From positions 1 to 43,165 of the forward strand of contig WION01000447.1 in the NCBI GenBank assembly GCA_015039365.1: a stretch of DNA of 43,165 nt, read 5' to 3'. The notes below the pieces were generated by a model. That model did not search any database. It was not told the origin of the DNA and saw only the letters and a list, made by a program, of their open reading frames with translations. This stretch comes from Amanita rubescens (taxonomy: Eukaryota; Basidiomycota; Agaricomycetes; Agaricales; Amanitaceae). The position numbers and the translations under genes are program-made. Of the stretch, positions 9,776-19,727 are shown piece by piece (the stretch's first letter is position 1; each line of letters begins with the position of its first letter).

Positions 9776-11829
9776 TCATAAGCCGTTGGACGCCAAATCC
9801 CTGGTGGTGTCAACGATCCCTGCCACGACAGTGATTACACCGATGAGCCAACACACGTAGAACAAACAACATCAGCTTACCGTGATTAACAGTGTTGTGA
9901 CGCGCCAAAACTCGAATCCGATCCTTCATTTCTTGTGGCGTGCGAGGGCCTTCGAACTTGAGTAAGTATGCAACAAGGCCAGCAACATGGGGAGCAGCCT
10001 GAATCAGATGTAAGTGCCTGTCAGAAAATAGCCGTAGCCCAAGACAACGTACCCCAGATGTGCCGGAAGCCGTAGTACGGTTGGGCACGCCACCTACAGC
10101 GCCAGGCCGAGCACCAGTAATAAGTGCTCCAGGGGCAAAGACATCAACCGAAGCACCGAAGTTAGAACCTTCATTTGGGCCATCAATCCATATCCCATCA
10201 TTGATCCCAATTGCGCCAACAGTGATAACACTTGGGACATGGGCAGGGCAGCTAGCTATGGTGTCGACGTCTTGTCTTTCGTTACCCGCAGCAGCCTAGC
10301 AACAAATAAATAAAATGAAACAGCTGGTACATGCCCAGAGCAACTAGGACTGTGACGCACAACAACATGTATCCCGGCACGAGTGGTCTAAGTATAAATA
10401 AGCAAGCAGTCTCCGAGAGCAGATTGGGAAGTAAGCATACCATGACGAAAGCAGTATGCTGTCCACGAATATGTACGTCAGTGGCGGCGGCCGGGTTTAC
10501 AACAGGGCCGACAGAATAGTTGACAACGCTAAGATTCCCACTATCAGCAGCCCTATCGCGAACATACGCTAAAGCGTTAATGCTGAGAATCGTCAATGAG
10601 TCTTGGGTACGTTTTTGTGCTAAAAGTGAGATGAGTAACGTGCCTTGAGATGGCGCCCCCACTTTCAGTTTAAATGGTTAGCTAGAATGGTATTTATCCT
10701 TGAATGCTTACGGCAAGACTTTGATGTCGATGAGCCTGCAAAGCAGGTTGTATAATGGAGTAGGAACAATCTATAATACCACACACCTTAGTCACACCGT
10801 ACGTATTGCTCCCTATAATCGAGCTATAGTCATGCAATGTGAGATGGTAGAAGAGAAAATTGAAGAAGATGCCCTTACGCGACCCAAGTTCCATGCCAGC
10901 CGCCAACTCTGGGCCTAAGCATTTATGGTGAGTTAGAGCACTTGCGCAGAGAGTTCATAGCTAGTTACTCATTTGGTGCCGTGGAAAAATTTGTATTAGG
11001 GTCCTGGACAACTCGGCCATTGAATTGCGGCTGTTGACCACACGTAATCAGATAATCACCCGCATCAACTCGGGAGTGGATGACATACATGGGCGGCGTC
11101 AATACCTGATCGAATTAGTGCCATTCATACAGTTATATTGCACACTGCACAGTGAGTGAACTGACCAGTGTCTACAGGTGTATCGACTTGGATATGAGCA
11201 GGCTAAAGAGATCGGGCAGAATGTGTCTCACGTACCAAGGACGTAAATATCAACATTCCCATCATACGCAACATGGTCGTTGTAACGGTACGCGAAATTG
11301 AGAAGACTAGTGGGACACAAGTATATCAGATTCTCATAGACTGCGTCAGAATTGAAATCAATACTGTACTTTGGATTACGTTCTGCCAAGACGGCAGCAG
11401 AGCTCAACCTTTCAAGGCCCCATGGTGCTGAGTTGATTGGTTGCCTGAAACAAGTCAACACCGATAGGACGCAGAGTAAAATACCACGGACTGTTGGACA
11501 ATGGCGGCGGGTTGCAAAAAGGTGTCTTCTACGATGGAAGTAACCTCGGGAGCTAAGGTCTTCAAAATCGACAGGGCCGAATCATTGAAAGCACCTTGTT
11601 TTTGCATGGCGATTAGCGGGTTACATTGGCCAAAATTTCAATACATACCCCCCAAACCCGAAAAACCGTGTTTTTCGGTGCTCCACTGGTGGGCGACTGT
11701 GCTGGCCTCGTTGCCGAGTTTGGCCAGTACGGCCGACCTGGACTCATCGTCCTTGAGCGAGACGATATATTCGCCGGTGAATCCGCCGGCGCCGGCCTTC
11801 TGGATTATAATTTCAGTGGGACGAGACAT
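9776..11829 (-). CDS. Subtilisin-like serine protease (S8) with I9 propeptide, no signal peptide
   Basis: Fifteen exons assemble into 397 residues: 11829-11649, 11594-11492, 11444-11370, 11306-11236, 11186-11166, 11105-11089, 11030-10969, 10914-10879, 10823-10785, 10735-10712, 10661-10644, 10582-10441, 10295-10053, 9998-9881, 9819-9776. Every junction keeps frame. Residues 1-92 are an I9 propeptide/inhibitor domain (GEYIVSLKDD, HGFSGLGGAF). The catalytic domain shows Asp149 in VDTGIDAAH, His184 in HGTWVA, oxyanion Asn268 in AAAGNERQD and Ser343 in GTSGAAPHVAGLVAYLL. The triad is complete, but HGTH reads HGTW and GTSM reads GTSG. No signal peptide is visible, so it may be intracellular or leave by an unusual route. 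Exon 11 needs a GC-AG intron (10643-10583), and intron 2 uses GTCCGT. TATA-like CTATAAAGG lies at 11901-11909. Confidence 0.8.
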
Positions 11830-11900
11830 GTTGGATTACGAGTTGTATGTTGGATCAAATGCTCGTAGGAAAGATAAGAGTTGGGTTGGGATAGTGCGAG

Positions 11901-11909
11901 CCTTTATAG
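11901..11909 (-). promoter_or_regulatory. TATA box of the S8 protease gene
   Basis: CTATAAAGG on the minus strand, about 75 bp upstream of the start at 11829. The same sequence context is kept in the mirror copy at 14428-14435. Confidence 0.55.
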
Positions 11910-12729
11910 TCACGGTGGGGTTTCCAGAGGAATTGCATTGTTAGGGCAAGGACACGAGACGAGATCGGATACTGTACATTCATCACACGTCAAATCACTG
12001 CCAGAGAGGTCACATTGGACGAGATTGCACGGCTTTTGCTCCTCCCGTCACCGAGCTCAGCATAAAGTCAGAGGCGACCGCGTCAGGATTTGATTCCAAT
12101 CGCTTCAATTGCAGGCTTGCAGCACTTCAGACACAGGGCCGCCATGACCAAGCCAGCAATACGGAATATACCCTCAAACTTTAACACCCAGTGACACAAA
12201 AAATGAATAGCAATCGCAGGCGCACTCACAATGGAGAGAAAGTTGTCGTAAAGATTGATCACGCTGTGTCGCTACTGTGGGAAAGCCGTTAATAAGGATA
12301 AGGGATCTCAATTGACAACTTATCGAAATTCGATCATTTCACCTTTCATAGAAGTCGTCTTCACTTTCAGCCCCTCTTTCGCGGAGTCATGAACAAGGCT
12401 AGTCCAAACGTAAGGCCTAATTAAAATTACCCACACGGTGAAAATATCAAAAGATGGCCCATCAGACCTAAGTGGGAATCAGAAGCATGTCACAGGATTC
12501 CATATGGCAACGATTGACTCAGCTAAACCTCATCGGCGGCTGTCAGATGATGAAAATGGGAATGGCACGCGGTAAAGGATGTCGATTCGGCCAACATCAG
12601 ATTTTCGGCCATTTCCGCTCCGGCCACTAACTTTGCCAAACAACGCTTTTCCCGCCGGCTCCGATCGATTGCTCCGAGGTCAACACACGCGGTCCATCTC
12701 CGGCCCTACAAGCCTCATTCGCTCTCTAT

Positions 12730-13265
12730 CTTCGACCCGCCTCGCGAGGATACTAAGAAAACGATCAACGATACCTTGCTCTTGGCGTCAAGGTCCACAT
12801 GGTCACTTGTGATCAGTTAGCTATTGCGAAGTAAACGAGACGTCGTCTCGGTCTCGGAGATCACATGTACGCCGCCAAAGCTTTGAAAGAAGGTCCAGCC
12901 CCCGGCGGCAGATTCAACACTCTCGACGACATGATTCTTGATGCGGACGGTTTCGAAATTGTCAAGCGTTTTCAAGGCCTCGGTCATCTTTGCGCTATGA
13001 CTGGTGACGGTGCCAACGATGCCCGAGCTCTCTCTCGTGCCGACGTCGGTATCGCTGTCGAGGGTGCCCCGGATGCTGCCCGTGGCGCAGCCCATGTTGT
13101 CTTGACGGAACCAGATCTTTCCACCATTGTCCATGGCTACTACTCTTCTCGAACGGCTTTCGTAGTCTTTAATACGCTGCCCGTGGCACAGCTGTTATTG
13201 TCTTGACGGAACCAGGTCTTTCCATGGCTACTACTCTTCTCGAACTTTTTTCGTAGTCTTTAATG
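12730..13265 (+). pseudogene. Plasma-membrane H+-ATPase (P-type) fragment
   Basis: Translation in pieces matches the P-domain to hinge region of fungal plasma-membrane proton pumps. FDPPREDTKKTI appears near 12730, then LGVKV.MVT.DQLAIAK ending in a stop near 12830. An open stretch 12865-13206 has GPAPGGRFNTLDDMILDADG, GLGHLCAMTGDGANDA, GIAVEGAPDAARGAA and VVLTEPDLSTIVH. At least two frame breaks lie upstream, and about eight residues are missing between DADGF and EIVKR. The pump's N-terminal part, phosphorylation-site region and transmembrane C-terminus are absent. Its last part is duplicated in tandem (about 13080-13165 and 13180-13265). It lies exactly between the arms of the inverted duplication and is almost certainly non-functional. 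Confidence 0.8.
13080..13265 (+). repeat. Short tandem duplication inside the ATPase fragment
   Basis: The block CGTGGC.CAGC..TTGTCTTGACGGAACCAG.TCTTTCC...CCATGGCTACTACTCTTCTCGAAC..TTTCGTAGTCTTTAAT occurs twice, about 90 bp apart, with small differences (ACC.ATTGTC missing in the second). Confidence 0.8.
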
Positions 13266-13896
13266 GCTATCAGTCACCTTCAAAGATTTCGCATCGCTAC
13301 CCCACTACTTTGTATTCATCGCCTGCACCATCATTTGTATCCCATGGCAGCAACAGCAATGAACATTTTTTTGACTAATTTCTGAACTGCTTATTATAAA
13401 TAAGACGAAAACATCTGGAACATCATTCCCATCAGCCACCGTCGAGGACACGACCAGTGACTACCATCGACCGCTGTATACGCGCTGCGATATCCATTGC
13501 GCCTCTCACCCGTCTCCCATCTAATATCACTGGTAAGCACTTGCCATCACTAAGATGACCAATAGCTGATTCCCACTTGGGCCTGACGGGCCATCTTTTG
13601 ATATTTTACGATAAGTGGGTAATTAGGCCTTAGGTTTGGACTAGCCTTGTTCATGACTCCGCGAAAGTTCCCATACTGGCAACACAGCGTGATCAGTGTG
13701 CCTGCAATTGCCATTCATTTTTTGTGTCACTGGCAGTTAAAGTTTGAGGGTACATTCCGTATCGCTGGCTCGGTCATGGCGGTCCTGCGTCTGAAGTGGT
13801 GCAATTGAGTCAATTGAAAATTGAATCCTGATGTGGCCGCTTCTGACTTTATGCTGAGCTCGGTGACGGGAGGAGCCGAAATCCGTGCAAGCTCAT

Positions 13897-14325
13897 TCTG
13901 GTATCATTGTAGTGAGTATCTACTATTTAACAAGAGGAAATCCCCCTATCAGTTCACTTCCACCGACACACATATATCCGCACCTACTATCAGCCCCAGT
14001 TCTATATACACCGCCATAGACTGAAAATGCCCTAAATTTATGCCAGACCCCCGCAGTGACAAATGTGCTAGGGGAGGTTGCGGGCACCGCAACGCGCAAC
14101 GTAAGATTTCACACACCTGAATTCCAAGTCCGAGTCGAGGCTAATCTAGCACGCAATGTAGACGAGGAGGAGGAGTCGTTTTCGGCGGTGGTCGCCCCAG
14201 CAGTTTATGGGCATTTGAATCATAACTTTGTTGTACTAACGTCATTTCTGTTCAAATTTGAATGCGTTCGAAGATACTTACATGAACGAGTCTTCCTTTA
14301 CCTGCTTAAATTCTTTTTCTCGTTC
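13897..14325. mobile_element. Possible 430-bp insertion in the right arm
   Basis: The left arm reads continuously GCAATCTCGTCCAATGTGACC. In the right arm the same sequence is split: GCAAGCTCATTC, then about 430 bp, then TTCTCGTTCAATGTGACC. The repeated CTCATTC / CTCGTTC at both edges could be a target-site duplication. I see no terminal inverted repeats and no coding capacity, so the element type is unknown. Confidence 0.35.
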
Positions 14326-14427
14326 AATGTGACCTTTCTTGCAGTGATTTGGCACGTGATAAATGTACAGTATCTCATCTCATGTCCTTGCCCTAATAAG
14401 CAACTCCTCTGGAAGCCCCACCGTGAC

Positions 14428-14435
14428 TATAAAGG
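14428..14435 (+). promoter_or_regulatory. TATA box of the I9-only gene
   Basis: TATAAAGG, about 90 bp upstream of the start codon at 14523, conserved with the S8 protease promoter in the other arm. Confidence 0.55.
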
Positions 14436-14522
14436 CTCGCAATCCTGCCGCCCCATCCCAGTCCAACCCAACCCTTATCTTTCCTACGAGCGTTCAATAC
14501 AACATACAACTTTTAATCCAAC

Positions 14523-14842
14523 ATGTCTCATCCCACCGAGATTATAATCCAGAAGGCCGGCGCCGGCGGATTCACCGGGGAATACATTGTCTCGCTCAAG
14601 GACGATGAGTGCAGGTCGGCCGTGCTGCTCGCACTTGGCGACGAGGCCAGCACGATCACCCACCAGTGGAGCACCGAAAAACACGGTTTTTCGGGTTTGG
14701 GGGGTATGTATTGAAATTTTGGCCGCTGTAACCCACTAATCACCATGAAAAACAAGGTGCTTTCAATGACTTGGCCTTGTCGATTTTGAAGACCTTAGCT
14801 CCCAAGGTTACTTCCATCGTGGAAGATACCTATCTAGAGTAA
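14523..14842 (+). CDS. Standalone I9 propeptide/inhibitor protein
   Basis: Two exons (14523-14703 and 14757-14842) encode 88 residues. The protein is an almost exact counterpart of the S8 protease propeptide at 9776-11829: MSHPTEIIIQKAGAGG at the start and HGFSGLGGAFNDLALSILK across the intron. Exon 1 is 181 nt in both. The frame ends in TAA right after VEDTYLE, where the protease continues, and homology between the arms stops there too. Promoter TATA and splice sites are preserved. Isolated I9 domains are known in mushrooms as protease inhibitors (the POIA1 type of Pleurotus), so this truncated duplicate could act in trans as inhibitor or folding helper of its protease twin. A GTAAGT overlaps the stop codon, so a longer spliced form cannot be excluded, but I found no further exon. 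Confidence 0.75.
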
Positions 14843-15580
14843 GTACAGATCTCCGATCTACGCAGTGACATGAATCAAGCGGGTTTGTCCAGACCAGAGT
14901 CCTTTTCTGGCTGGGATGATTAGTTACGGACGGAGTGATATGGAACGGACAGACGCAGCCGCGGAGGGACATACAGGAAACACTTGAGAGACGCGGTGGC
15001 AGTTAGTTAGGCGACCATCGATTTAATCTTGTGGACAAATCGCAATCACTCAGAGTCGGCATCCTTTGCAATGAAACGAGGTTTCCTGACTTCTTGAGAA
15101 CCACTGGTGAGTGGTCGTTTGACTTGTGGCGGACATCAGAGACAACAACGGGTATTCCGGACGATTAGCATAAGGCTAGGTGAATAGAATACAAAATTCG
15201 TGCCCCAAAAAAGTCCGGGTGTTTTTGGCGTAGTCAGCGTATAGTATAATCCATATCCGTACCCCTCGCCACTTGAAAGGATTGCAAGGACATGGCCACG
15301 AATCGTACGAAGGAATGTATATCGTACGTCAACATATAAGAGGGATCGCAGCCCCGGACATACGTGGGTAGTAGTAACAGCACGAGAAAAGTGACATAGA
15401 AGGTTTGCTCTCAGCCCGGCGTCTGTTGGCACGCTCTCGATTCCCCATCACCGTTTATTACGTTTCCTTCCTGAATAATACAAACGAATCGTATCTTTGG
15501 GTACTGGGTGCTTACCCTCAAAGCTGTACCGTTTGGTGACACTCATGCTCAGACATATACACCCGCCTCAACAGCTTCTG

Positions 15581-16024
15581 CTACAGCATCTCAGACTTAG
15601 AAAAGAAGTTGAGACAGCAAACGAAGGACACGGCGTGAAGTAGCGTACGATAGAGCGTAGGACTATGAACGAGGAGCAGTGCGTCGCTGATATTCATTTG
15701 CAAGCGCGAATTCTGGAGAAGGATCAGATACTTTCACCCAAGTTTCAGCCATAATGCATAATTACCTTCGATAGTGGGCGCTGACCGAGTGGATGGCATG
15801 AAGACGTGTATACTTGGGATGGCTGGGAAAGTACAACAGGGCTGGGCATAGAGGTGGAATCGAAGGCAGAATAACATGATATCTGGAGTGGTGGCCCATT
15901 CACACCCTTCTTCTTTGCGGCGGCGAGGACAACGAACCCTCGGTTCTCAAAATGGGTCTAAACGGATCAGCAAGTCGACCAGAGGAAAGAAAAAAACACC
16001 GGAACTCACCCGGGCACATTGCAT
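15581..16024 (-). CDS. Weak three-exon small-gene candidate
   Basis: On the minus strand, exons 16024-16010, 15957-15766 and 15712-15581 join through two well-formed introns (GTGAGT...TTTAG, 52 bp, with a CTGAT branch motif; GTAATT...CCAG, 53 bp). They give an open frame of 112 residues starting MQCARTHFENRGFVVLAAAK. I do not recognise the sequence, and the first exon is only five codons, so the true start may lie upstream. The evidence is only splice-site quality and an uninterrupted frame. It overlaps a plus-strand chance frame. Confidence 0.25.
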
Positions 16025-16619
16025 ACTAGAAGGTTACCGTAAACGTGACGTTATCGCGATCACATGTAATCCTTGTATAACGTGGGGGCACCGTCAGGTT
16101 TCTCGACGAAGCAATACCCCGTTTACTCATCATGTAGGCTCTGCCTCCCGCCCCGCAAAGCCTTTCGTCACTGACCACTGCAATAATCTTATCGTTTTAC
16201 AGACTATCCTCCCCCTTGCGCGTCTTCGCCCAGTCCAACTCAATGCACCCTTCTCCCCCCGCCCCCGGGCGCACCTTTTGGTTACTACTCTTCACCATGC
16301 TCGGCCTTTCACTTATCTCAAGATCATCACAAAAGCTAAGACCTCCACGTCAATGCAACGGGGCATGCCATTCCTCTCCTCTGCGACTCTTTACTCGCCG
16401 CCTTCGCGCGTCATAAAGAACAAGCACCGGTCCCGCACGTATGGCCGGGTACCACACCCCCTCCCAACCGGACTCAAAGGTTGCCCATCCCCAACTTCCA
16501 ACCCAATTCCCCTCTCGGCCTGTCACCTGTGCTACCAGGTTATGACGCCATCCTCGACGGGCTGGAAAGACGTAATAACGAGGACCTGCACGGCTCACGT
16601 TCTGATGATGTCTTAAAGT

Positions 16620-17215
16620 ACCACAGAAGCTAACAACCTCCACGTCAATGCAACGAGCATCTGCTCTACAATTCCTTCCTCGCGCTGTAACATAACAATC
16701 CCGGTACTACGAAAATTTTCGTCGTGCCGCATTCATTACTCCTTCTATGGAATCCAATTACAGGGGCGAATACATGGCTGAAGCGCGTAAAGCGTTCGAT
16801 GGGCAGGAGCAGCAGGAGTTGGTGTTCTTCGTGTTGGACGAGTCCGTGGAGAATAGGCAGACGTTTTACCCAGGTGATCGTAGCGGGCGATCTACTAGAG
16901 TAACCCTCCGCATGCAAACAATTTGCGGCAAACCGTTTATCTGACGACGATCTTCCCGGCCAAGTTACGGTTGGATTATATGCGGGTATATTGAAGAAAG
17001 AAATGCGAAGATGGATGCATGAATGTTGTGTATAATTGAGGTCGGTTACCTGAACGGATTGTGTCGTTTTATGCGCATTTTGATGCATATACAAGTAAGT
17101 CTCGATTTTTCCAGTTCTGAGTACGAAAACCAAGTGCTGATGAGGCACAGATCCGAACTTTCGAACCTGAGGGCGCAACAGTGGCCAGTACCAAAGAATA
17201 CTTGCCATGGACTAA
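16620..17215 (+). repeat. Dispersed repeat, copy 2
   Basis: Its right part (17072-17215) matches 318-430 in order and orientation, including GATGCATATAC, GTGCTGA.GAGG and AGATCCGAACTT. Its left edge (ACAGAAGCTAA..ACCTCCACGTCAATGCAACG) is repeated at 16337-16365 and more weakly at about 10-40. The three left-edge copies suggest a multi-copy element of about 0.4-0.6 kb with internal divergence. Confidence 0.5.
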
Positions 17216-17475
17216 GTATAGAAGCTGTCGCCGTAAAATGCGCATACGTGATCGCTTAATATTGTACAGGTTATGATGAGCTAATATGATTTGAGTGAAC
17301 AAAACCTGATGCAGGCAGAGGAACTTGGTTGTGACTTTTACCACTACGTTTTCTCCCAATATCCAGACTGCTTGCCGTGACTGGGATGTCTTCCGAGATG
17401 ACATGTATACAACACTGGATAACAATTGCATGCATAGAAGTTTACTATACACGCTTTCCCTGCGACATTCGGGGA

Positions 17476-18121
17476 TTACTTTCTAATAGCACGGCCGTTT
17501 CTGCTTCGAACCTCAACCTCTAAAACGATATTCCAAAGTGTTGCCTCCTCTGTAGTCTCATTTCCCGTCAAGAGCTCGATCTAACGTGTAAATGTGAGTT
17601 CTCTTATTCTTTTGGAATTTCTGTACAGTGCTTACATCAGGAACAAGGCTGGAATCCTGGGCCCAGAACAAGTTTTTACCAGGTGGAAAGATCCTATGTA
17701 TATCACGTCAAACTTCCGGTTGATCAGAATGTTTGCCGTGCCTTACTCATAAACACCTTCAGCAGTAACGGCAACTTCCCATGTATACTCGGTAGAAGAC
17801 CAAACGAGCTTGTTATCCTTTACGAGTTGACAATATTAACGCCCAAGATGAGGTAAAAAGAGAGTAGACATACATCGTCAGGGGCGATGTACAACCCAGT
17901 CGCGCCTTGAATGGTAACAAGGGATATATTCTCGTCAGTGATATTTTTGCTCAAAATAAGAGTCTTGGATACAATCAGCGGGCCGTACAATTGGAGAATA
18001 AATATAAAATATTTACAGCAGGGTTGGATGAGGTGTTCACTGGAGCACCCACATCTTCTTCGCCAATGTAGGTGACGGATTCACCCGTCTTAACGCTTTG
18101 GATCGTGAATGTGAAAGACAT
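17476..18121 (-). CDS. Small five-exon protein, possible beta-trefoil inhibitor-like family (member 1)
   Basis: Exons 18121-18017, 17963-17874, 17817-17747, 17693-17636 and 17580-17476 give 142 residues. Intron phases are 0, 0, 2, 0. There is no signal peptide, transmembrane segment or cysteine-rich pattern. The order GESVTYIGEEDVGAPV, then GLYIAPDD, a Trp-containing strand (YTWEVAV), AEGVYEI and a last WNIVLEV strand recalls the small beta-trefoil serine protease inhibitors of mushrooms (cospin/cnispin-like, I66). That is a pattern match only; a lectin-like or unrelated trefoil is equally possible. A TATA box (minus strand TATAAAG) lies at 18181-18187. It resembles the gene at 19728-20389 in size, motif order and intron phases. 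Confidence 0.7.
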
Positions 18122-18187
18122 TGCTGGATGGGTGTGCTCTGGAGTTTGAGTACTGGAGGAGTGTAGCAAACCCAGCTTGGCTTTATA

Positions 18188-18967
18188 CCTTTGGATGTTA
18201 CGTTGACTGAGCTTCGTATTTCGGCTGCCTCGAAACGTTCCCAGACGAACCAAGGCCCCGGGTACGAGTGATTCTTGAAACACCAAGTTCATAAATATCG
18301 TCTATCTTCGACTGGTCAGTGTCTCGGTCTGGAAGAAAGAATAACTAACGTTTAGGGGCAAGCGAGAAGTTGAACGCCACGCTTCGGGACCTTTGTCCAT
18401 ATTCGATATGCCATTCCTTGCTCCGCCAACGTCGCTTCCGACACAACTACGTTCATCAGTCGAAAAATGGCGAACTGACGAGTCGGAGATGGGCTCGATC
18501 GCTTATAACTCTCGTGGCCGCTATCCGAGGCTGGGCTACGGCTTTCAAGGCGACAGCGTATGTCGGTGGTGAAAGGTGCTGCTCACTTCACATCGGCTCC
18601 CTTTCTCTAAGGATGGCTCACGTACTTAAACCGTGTTCGTGTTTCTTTATGTAACGCTTTATTGCCGGAAAACGTCCGCAAGGTTGAGAGATGACTCAAC
18701 TTACCTTTTTGTCCTCTTCGCTGTTCATCGCGGGCAACGTGGCACGCCACTGCTCGCATCACAACGCATGGAACATCATTCAATAATAAGCAGAACTGTG
18801 GTACGGCGCTAGCGGCATCAGCACATTATTGTAGATCTACTCTCATGCTGCATTGACAATCTATTTCTACTACTGCTTCAACCGAAAAACCCAGGTTCCC
18901 ATGAACAACTTACGGTTACTGCGCTTACGATCACATCGCAGGTCCCACAGGAGCTTAAATGCGGCAA
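18188..18967. other. Intergenic region with an isolated coding-like exon
   Basis: On the plus strand, an open stretch from about 18357 to 18573, preceded by an acceptor-like TAACGTTTAG, translates smoothly (for example HASGPLSIFDMPFLAPP, then SIAYNSRGRYPRLGYGF). I found no partner exon with a convincing start. It may be an exon relic. The rest shows nothing recognisable. Confidence 0.3.
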
Positions 18968-19447
18968 CTAGTCAGCACTAATCTTAATTTCACTTAGAGG
19001 GAAACGAGCAATGAATACAATAATTCTTTTCGCCGTAGATTGCTTTGGACTAGATGACGGCGCTCTCGATCCCTTGTTCGGGCCCTCGGGCATGAATCCA
19101 TACTTCACGCACATCAGAACGTCGTCAATGAATAGTAACCAAGTTTACATACTCCATAAGTGATTTCCCACCTCATAGGATCCACCACGGACCACAGCCT
19201 ATTGCGGAGGCTAAATCTTTCAGCGGGATCAATCCATTTTACACCGGAGAGGCTGGCTCTGGCCATCTCGATGGCGGCGGTCTTGACTTTACCGTGGTTG
19301 ACAATGTCACCTACGAAGCTTAGCGAGTTCGTCTGTTGGCAATTCTAGGAGCTTGTCGAGCCATCCTTCTTTCAGGTCGACCGACGCTGCCACCTCTTCA
19401 GCGGTGGTTACCACCTTTCGTCTTTTGTTAGCTTTTCGTTTCCCCAT
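18968..19447 (-). pseudogene. Frameshifted small gene remnant
   Basis: From the ATG at 19447 the minus strand encodes MGKRKANKRRKVVTTAEEVA and a GWLDKLLELPTDELAKL segment (slightly F-box-like), then hits a stop at 19307. One base out of frame, near 19308-19312, the coding character continues: GDIVNHGKVKTAAIEMARAS, WIDPAERFSLRNRLWSVVDP. It can be followed across a GTATGT...AAG intron to a stop at 18968. The smooth continuation after a single-base shift points to a recently broken gene rather than two genes. A sequencing error is the alternative. The family is not recognised with confidence. Confidence 0.45.
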
Positions 19448-19727
19448 GTCAAGGTGGCGGCTTTCAACCGGATAGGAAGGATAGTGACGTCCATACGTTC
19501 GGCAATCCTCGGCCAGCCAAACAAGGCATAATATCTTACTAACTATAAGTAGCATACTTATGTAAGACATCCAATCATCATCTATCACACGGGATGCCTC
19601 AATCTATTCACTTCTAGAAAGCTGCCAAACAACCTTCCAGTCTGGGAGCACTCAGATCTCAGACTGGGAACCGAAAGCAAAGCCTAGTTTGCCGCACCAA
19701 CCCAGCACCTGAACCCAAGAGCTCACT

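Larger units (their letters stand above)
11490..14842. repeat. Second large inverted duplication (S8 protease / I9-only copy)
   Basis: The left arm (about 11510-12490) and right arm (about 13560-14842) are inverted copies. Matching blocks include the first two exons, both TATA regions (TATAAAGGCTCGCA), the motif GAGCTCGGTGACGGGAGGAG, TTTTTTGTGTCACTGG..GTTAAAGTTTGAGGGTA, and GGCCATCTTTTGATATTTT. The right arm carries about 430 bp extra at roughly 13897-14325. It loses homology right after exon 2, so it lacks the catalytic domain. The spacer of about 1 kb contains an ATPase pseudogene. Confidence 0.85.
14843..17475. other. Long gene-poor stretch with one weak spliced candidate and repeats
   Basis: Nothing firm is coded here. 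A 246-codon plus-strand frame (15876-16616) and a 180-codon minus frame (16666-17208) look like chance frames: low-information composition, no domain, overlap with repeats. A better-formed minus-strand spliced candidate at 15581-16024 is listed separately. Repeat copies begin near 16337 and 16624 and extend to about 17215. Confidence 0.5.

Noticed and set aside
15876..16616. 246-codon open frame on the plus strand
   Set aside because: No domain, start context, promoter or splice continuation; composition looks like translated non-coding sequence and it runs into a dispersed repeat. A spliced minus-strand candidate overlaps it.
16747..16944. Short frame reading VFFVLDESVENRQTFYPG
   Set aside because: Looks protein-like, but is isolated, without start context or partner exon, inside a repeat.
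16666..17208. 180-codon open frame on the minus strand
   Set aside because: Lies inside a dispersed repeat copy, has no recognisable motif and no typical intron-exon structure for this genome.
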